This document shows positions 42,455 through 44,891 of a stretch of 44,891 nucleotides of DNA, one piece after another (position 1 is the first letter of the stretch; every line of letters begins with the position of its first letter). Under the pieces are notes generated by a model that was not told the DNA's origin, did no database searches, and saw nothing but the letters and a program-made list of their open reading frames with translations. This DNA comes from CAZBNB01 sp964493245 (lineage in GTDB: Bacteria > Pseudomonadota > Gammaproteobacteria > Legionellales > Legionellaceae): the NCBI GenBank assembly GCA_964493245.1, contig CAZBNB010000023.1, positions 1-44,891 of the forward strand, read 5' to 3'. The position numbers were made by a program, and so were the translations under genes.

Positions 42455-43087
42455 TCACTGATCGAGGATGTCTCTTCCGTGCAAGACTTTATCAACCAGT
42501 CCATAATCTACTGCCTGCGTTGCGCTCATGAAATTATCACGCTCTGTATCACGCATAATTTGATCAGGTGTTTTTTTCGTGTGCTTAGCCATAATTTGGT
42601 TTAATTTTTCACGAATGGTCAACGTTTCACGGGCATGAATTTCAATGTCTGTTGCCTGACCACGGTATCCACCTAATGGCTGGTGAATCATAACGCGTGA
42701 ATTTGGCAAGCAAAAACGTTTACCCTCAGCACCAGCACACAACAACAGCGCCGCTGCACTGGCAGCTTGACCAATACACAAAGTGCTGACATCAGGCTTG
42801 ATAAATTGAATCGTATCATAAATAGCAAGCCCGGCTGTCACAACGCCACCAGGCGAGTTGATGTACAAGAAAATATCCTTTTCAGGATTCTCAGATTCCA
42901 AAAATAACAATTGTGCCACAACCAAATTTGCCATGTGATCTTCAACTTCACCGAGCAAAAAGATAATACGCTCTTTCAGTAGGCGTGAATAAATATCATA
43001 TGAACGCTCTCCTCGCGAAGTTTGTTCAATGACCATGGGTACTAAACCGCTTACATTTTGAATGCTATTGATAGAATCTATCGACAT
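42455..43087 (-). CDS. clpP: ATP-dependent Clp protease proteolytic subunit ClpP
   Basis: A 210-aa serine peptidase forming the double-heptamer chamber of ClpXP/ClpAP. Catalytic Ser in IGQAASAAALLL, catalytic His in NSRVMIHQPLGG, and Asp in the ERDNFMSA-QAVDYGLVD segment. Family sequence DIEIHARE is present. It starts 3 bp after the tig stop and is followed by clpX, so tig-clpP-clpX are probably cotranscribed. Confidence 0.98.
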   Translation of the reverse strand: MSIDSINSIQNVSGLVPMVIEQTSRGERSYDIYSRLLKERIIFLLGEVEDHMANLVVAQLLFLESENPEKDIFLYINSPGGVVTAGLAIYDTIQFIKPDVSTLCIGQAASAAALLLCAGAEGKRFCLPNSRVMIHQPLGGYRGQATDIEIHARETLTIREKLNQIMAKHTKKTPDQIMRDTERDNFMSATQAVDYGLVDKVLHGRDILDQ

Positions 43088-43090
43088 TAT

Positions 43091-44419
43091 TTATGCCCCT
43101 TGATTATCTTCTCGTGATTGATTAATCACTTGATCATAATTGAGAGCTTCCGGAACAACTTGAGCAGTTGCAATAATCTTATCTGCGACCAGCTCTTCCA
43201 TGACCAAAGCTTCAACTTCTTCCAAGCGCTCTTTGTTACCGCGATACCATGTACGAACTTCTTCTGGATGCTCGTATGCGGAAGCGAACTTTTCAATCAT
43301 AGCATCTACACGCGTGTTATCAACTGTAATTCCATGTTTTTTCACATATTCGGAAAACAATAGACCAAGGTGGACACGGCGTATCGCTTGTGCTTCAAAC
43401 ATTTCACGTGGGAAATCAGGAATTTTTTCGTTATCTGAATGTTCATGACCAAAAATACGGTGATACATTTCATGTTTCAAATGTTCGATTTCTTGATTCA
43501 CTAATGAGTTGGGCAAATCAAATGTATTTTTAGCTAACAATGCATTGAAAATCGTTTCACGATTCATGCTGCTAACACGACGATCCAATTCACGCACCAT
43601 ATTTTCACGTATATCGCGCTTTAGTGCGTCTAGACCGCCTTCTTTAATATTAAACTTAGCAATAAACGCATCATCAACTTCAGGCAACTCACCTGCAAAT
43701 ACTTTGATGACCGTCACTTTAAACACAGCGTCTTTACCAGCCAGATCTTGATGACCATAATCTTTGGGGAAAGTCACTTTCAAATCAAACTCTTTGTCTA
43801 TTGTGGCACCCACAATTCCTTTTTCAAAACCAGGAATCATACTACCAGAACCTAAAACAACTTCAAAATTCTCGCCTTTACCGCCTTCAAACGCCTCATC
43901 GTTGACAAACCCTTCAAAATTAATGAGGACTTTGTCACCATCAGCAACCACGCGAGTTACTTCCGTCCATGTTCTATTTTGTTCACGAAGATTTTCGATC
44001 ATTTTGTCAACATCAGCATCACTCACTTCCGCTGTTACAATCTTAATCGTTTCGTTCTCTAATTCGTGTACTTCAAATTCAGGATACACTTCAAATATCG
44101 CTGTGTAAGTAAAGTCTTTATTTTCATCCAAATCAAAAGGCTCAACATTGGGTGTCCCTGCTGGCACAATATTATTTTCTCTGAGAGCTTCAAACAGTGT
44201 TGACTCAATTTTTTCACGCGCAACTTCATGACGAACATTTTCAGAAAAACGCTGTGCGACAACTTTCAACGGCACTTTACCGGGACGAAAACCATCGACT
44301 TTCACCTTATGGGCCAAACGCTGAATACGGGATGTCACTTCTTTTTCAAATTCTTCGTTGGGCACGGAAATCGTCATTTTGCGTTCTAAACCTTTTAAGG
44401 TTTCAACTGAAACTGCCAT
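43091..44419 (-). CDS. tig: Trigger factor
   Basis: A ribosome-associated chaperone and peptidyl-prolyl isomerase. The 442-aa product has the N-terminal ribosome-binding domain with signature GFRPGKVPLKVV (about 45-56), a FKBP-type PPIase domain (about 155-245: GDKVLINFEGFVND, GSGSMIPGFEKGIVG, FPKDYGHQDLAGKDAVFKV) and a helical C-terminal chaperone domain. GAGGTGAC precedes ATG 44419. tRNA(Leu) ends 43 nt upstream on the same strand, and clpP follows after 3 bp. Confidence 0.98.
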   Translation of the reverse strand: MAVSVETLKGLERKMTISVPNEEFEKEVTSRIQRLAHKVKVDGFRPGKVPLKVVAQRFSENVRHEVAREKIESTLFEALRENNIVPAGTPNVEPFDLDENKDFTYTAIFEVYPEFEVHELENETIKIVTAEVSDADVDKMIENLREQNRTWTEVTRVVADGDKVLINFEGFVNDEAFEGGKGENFEVVLGSGSMIPGFEKGIVGATIDKEFDLKVTFPKDYGHQDLAGKDAVFKVTVIKVFAGELPEVDDAFIAKFNIKEGGLDALKRDIRENMVRELDRRVSSMNRETIFNALLAKNTFDLPNSLVNQEIEHLKHEMYHRIFGHEHSDNEKIPDFPREMFEAQAIRRVHLGLLFSEYVKKHGITVDNTRVDAMIEKFASAYEHPEEVRTWYRGNKERLEEVEALVMEELVADKIIATAQVVPEALNYDQVINQSREDNQGA

Positions 44420-44462
44420 CTAGTCACCTCATTGACATATGTATTGTATTCATTAGGAGATA

Positions 44463-44547
44463 TGGTGCGAAAGGAGAGACTCGAACTCTCACGGGTTACC
44501 CCGCTGGAACCTAAATCCAGTGCGTCTACCAGTTCCGCCACTTTCGC
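44463..44547 (-). tRNA. tRNA-Leu (TAG)
   Basis: An 85-nt class II tRNA with long variable arm and encoded CCA. Acceptor GCGAAAG / CTTTCGC, anticodon stem-loop CTGGATTTAGGTTCCAG with anticodon TAG, T-arm GAGAGTTCGAGTCTCTC. It is upstream of tig on the same strand. Confidence 0.97.
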
Positions 44548-44692
44548 AAACAGGGTGGAATTATCAAACAACTTACCTGATATTGTAAAGATTTTTTTCG
44601 TTGGTCTCAGCAAATTTCGTTCAAAAGAATGCTCTCAACAGCGCGCCTTTAGCCAGAAGGCCTTATCAAGGTGACGCTTGCTCAAGAGAAAC

Positions 44693-44769
44693 TGGGGTGA
44701 ACGATGGGACTCGAACCCACGACAACCGGGATCACAACCCGGGGCTCTACCAACTGAGCTACGCCCACC
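44693..44769 (-). tRNA. tRNA-His (GTG)
   Basis: A 77-nt cloverleaf with the extra G at -1, as expected for tRNA(His). Acceptor GTGGGCG against CGTTCAC, with two G-U pairs. Anticodon stem-loop CCGGGTTGTGATCCCGG with anticodon GTG. CCA is encoded. The 145 bp between this gene and tRNA(Leu) contain nothing recognisable. Confidence 0.95.
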
Positions 44770-44832
44770 ATATCTATGACTCACAAGACGATGATCTGTC
44801 CTGATTTTTTAGAATACTGCTTGGCGACATAA

Positions 44833-44891
44833 TGGTACGCCCGGCAGGATTCGAACCTGCTACCCTCGGCTTAGAAGGCCGATGCTCTATC
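44833..44891 (-). tRNA. tRNA-Arg (TCT), 5' part cut by window end
   Basis: The 3' part of a tRNA ending CCA: anticodon stem-loop TCGGCCTTCTAAGCCGA with anticodon TCT, T-arm GCAGGTTCGAATCCTGC and acceptor CGGGCGTACCA. The 5' acceptor and part of the D-arm lie outside the window. First member of the Arg-His-Leu tRNA group before tig. Confidence 0.93.

Overview
The window reads as a chromosomal segment of a gammaproteobacterium, most likely of the order Legionellales (the Legionella / Coxiella / Berkiella side). Three things suggest this: the conserved block tRNA(Arg)-tRNA(His)-tRNA(Leu)-tig-clpP-clpX-lon-hupB-tRNA(Val)-tRNA(Asp)-ppiD, the recA-recX-alaS and prfB-lysS neighbourhoods, and several unrecognised, AT-rich, coiled-coil or kinase-like proteins that look like secreted effectors of a host-associated bacterium. 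The taxonomic call is an inference. No rRNA and no secretion-system gene lies in the window.

Layout. 1-1.3 kb: the end of pepA and holC. 1.4-3.9 kb: a tandem pair of paralogous unknown genes (minus). 4-7 kb: a second M17 aminopeptidase and murJ (minus), then a 123-bp MITE-like palindrome. 7.3-8.8 kb: rpsT, an unknown gene, and infA. 8.9-11.2 kb: a structured intergenic region and a 609-aa unknown protein, with a transmembrane tail encoded in the -1 frame. 11.3-13.5 kb: pmbA and a secreted phosphodiester-glycosidase-domain protein. 13.6-17.9 kb: nrdAB with paired NrdR boxes and a DnaA box. 17.9-19.3 kb: an unknown membrane protein. 19.4-27.3 kb, all minus: recA-recX-alaS-fliA-prfB-lysS, including the prfB programmed frameshift. 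27.3-29.3 kb: acetoacetyl-CoA synthetase. 29.4-30.8 kb: a eukaryotic-type protein kinase. 30.9-33.5 kb: metNIQ. 33.5-35.3 kb: a 590-aa coiled-coil unknown protein. 35.8-44.9 kb, all minus: ppiD, two tRNAs, hupB, lon, clpX, clpP, tig and three tRNAs.

How it works together. The core genes cover translation (S20, IF-1, RF2, LysS, AlaS, tRNAs), DNA precursors and recombination (NrdAB, RecA/RecX, HolC), the cell envelope (MurJ, PpiD) and protein quality control (trigger factor, ClpXP, Lon). Lineage-specific genes of the possible-effector type sit singly or in pairs at the junctions between these blocks, mostly on the strand opposite the preceding core gene and convergent with it.

The intergenic DNA is rich in palindromes. 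I see at least five different palindromic elements (62 to about 197 bp). Two of them inserted exactly at stop codons, of metI and recX, and regenerated the stop. There is also a separate short dispersed repeat with the core GGRGAACGGYCA, seen at about six sites.
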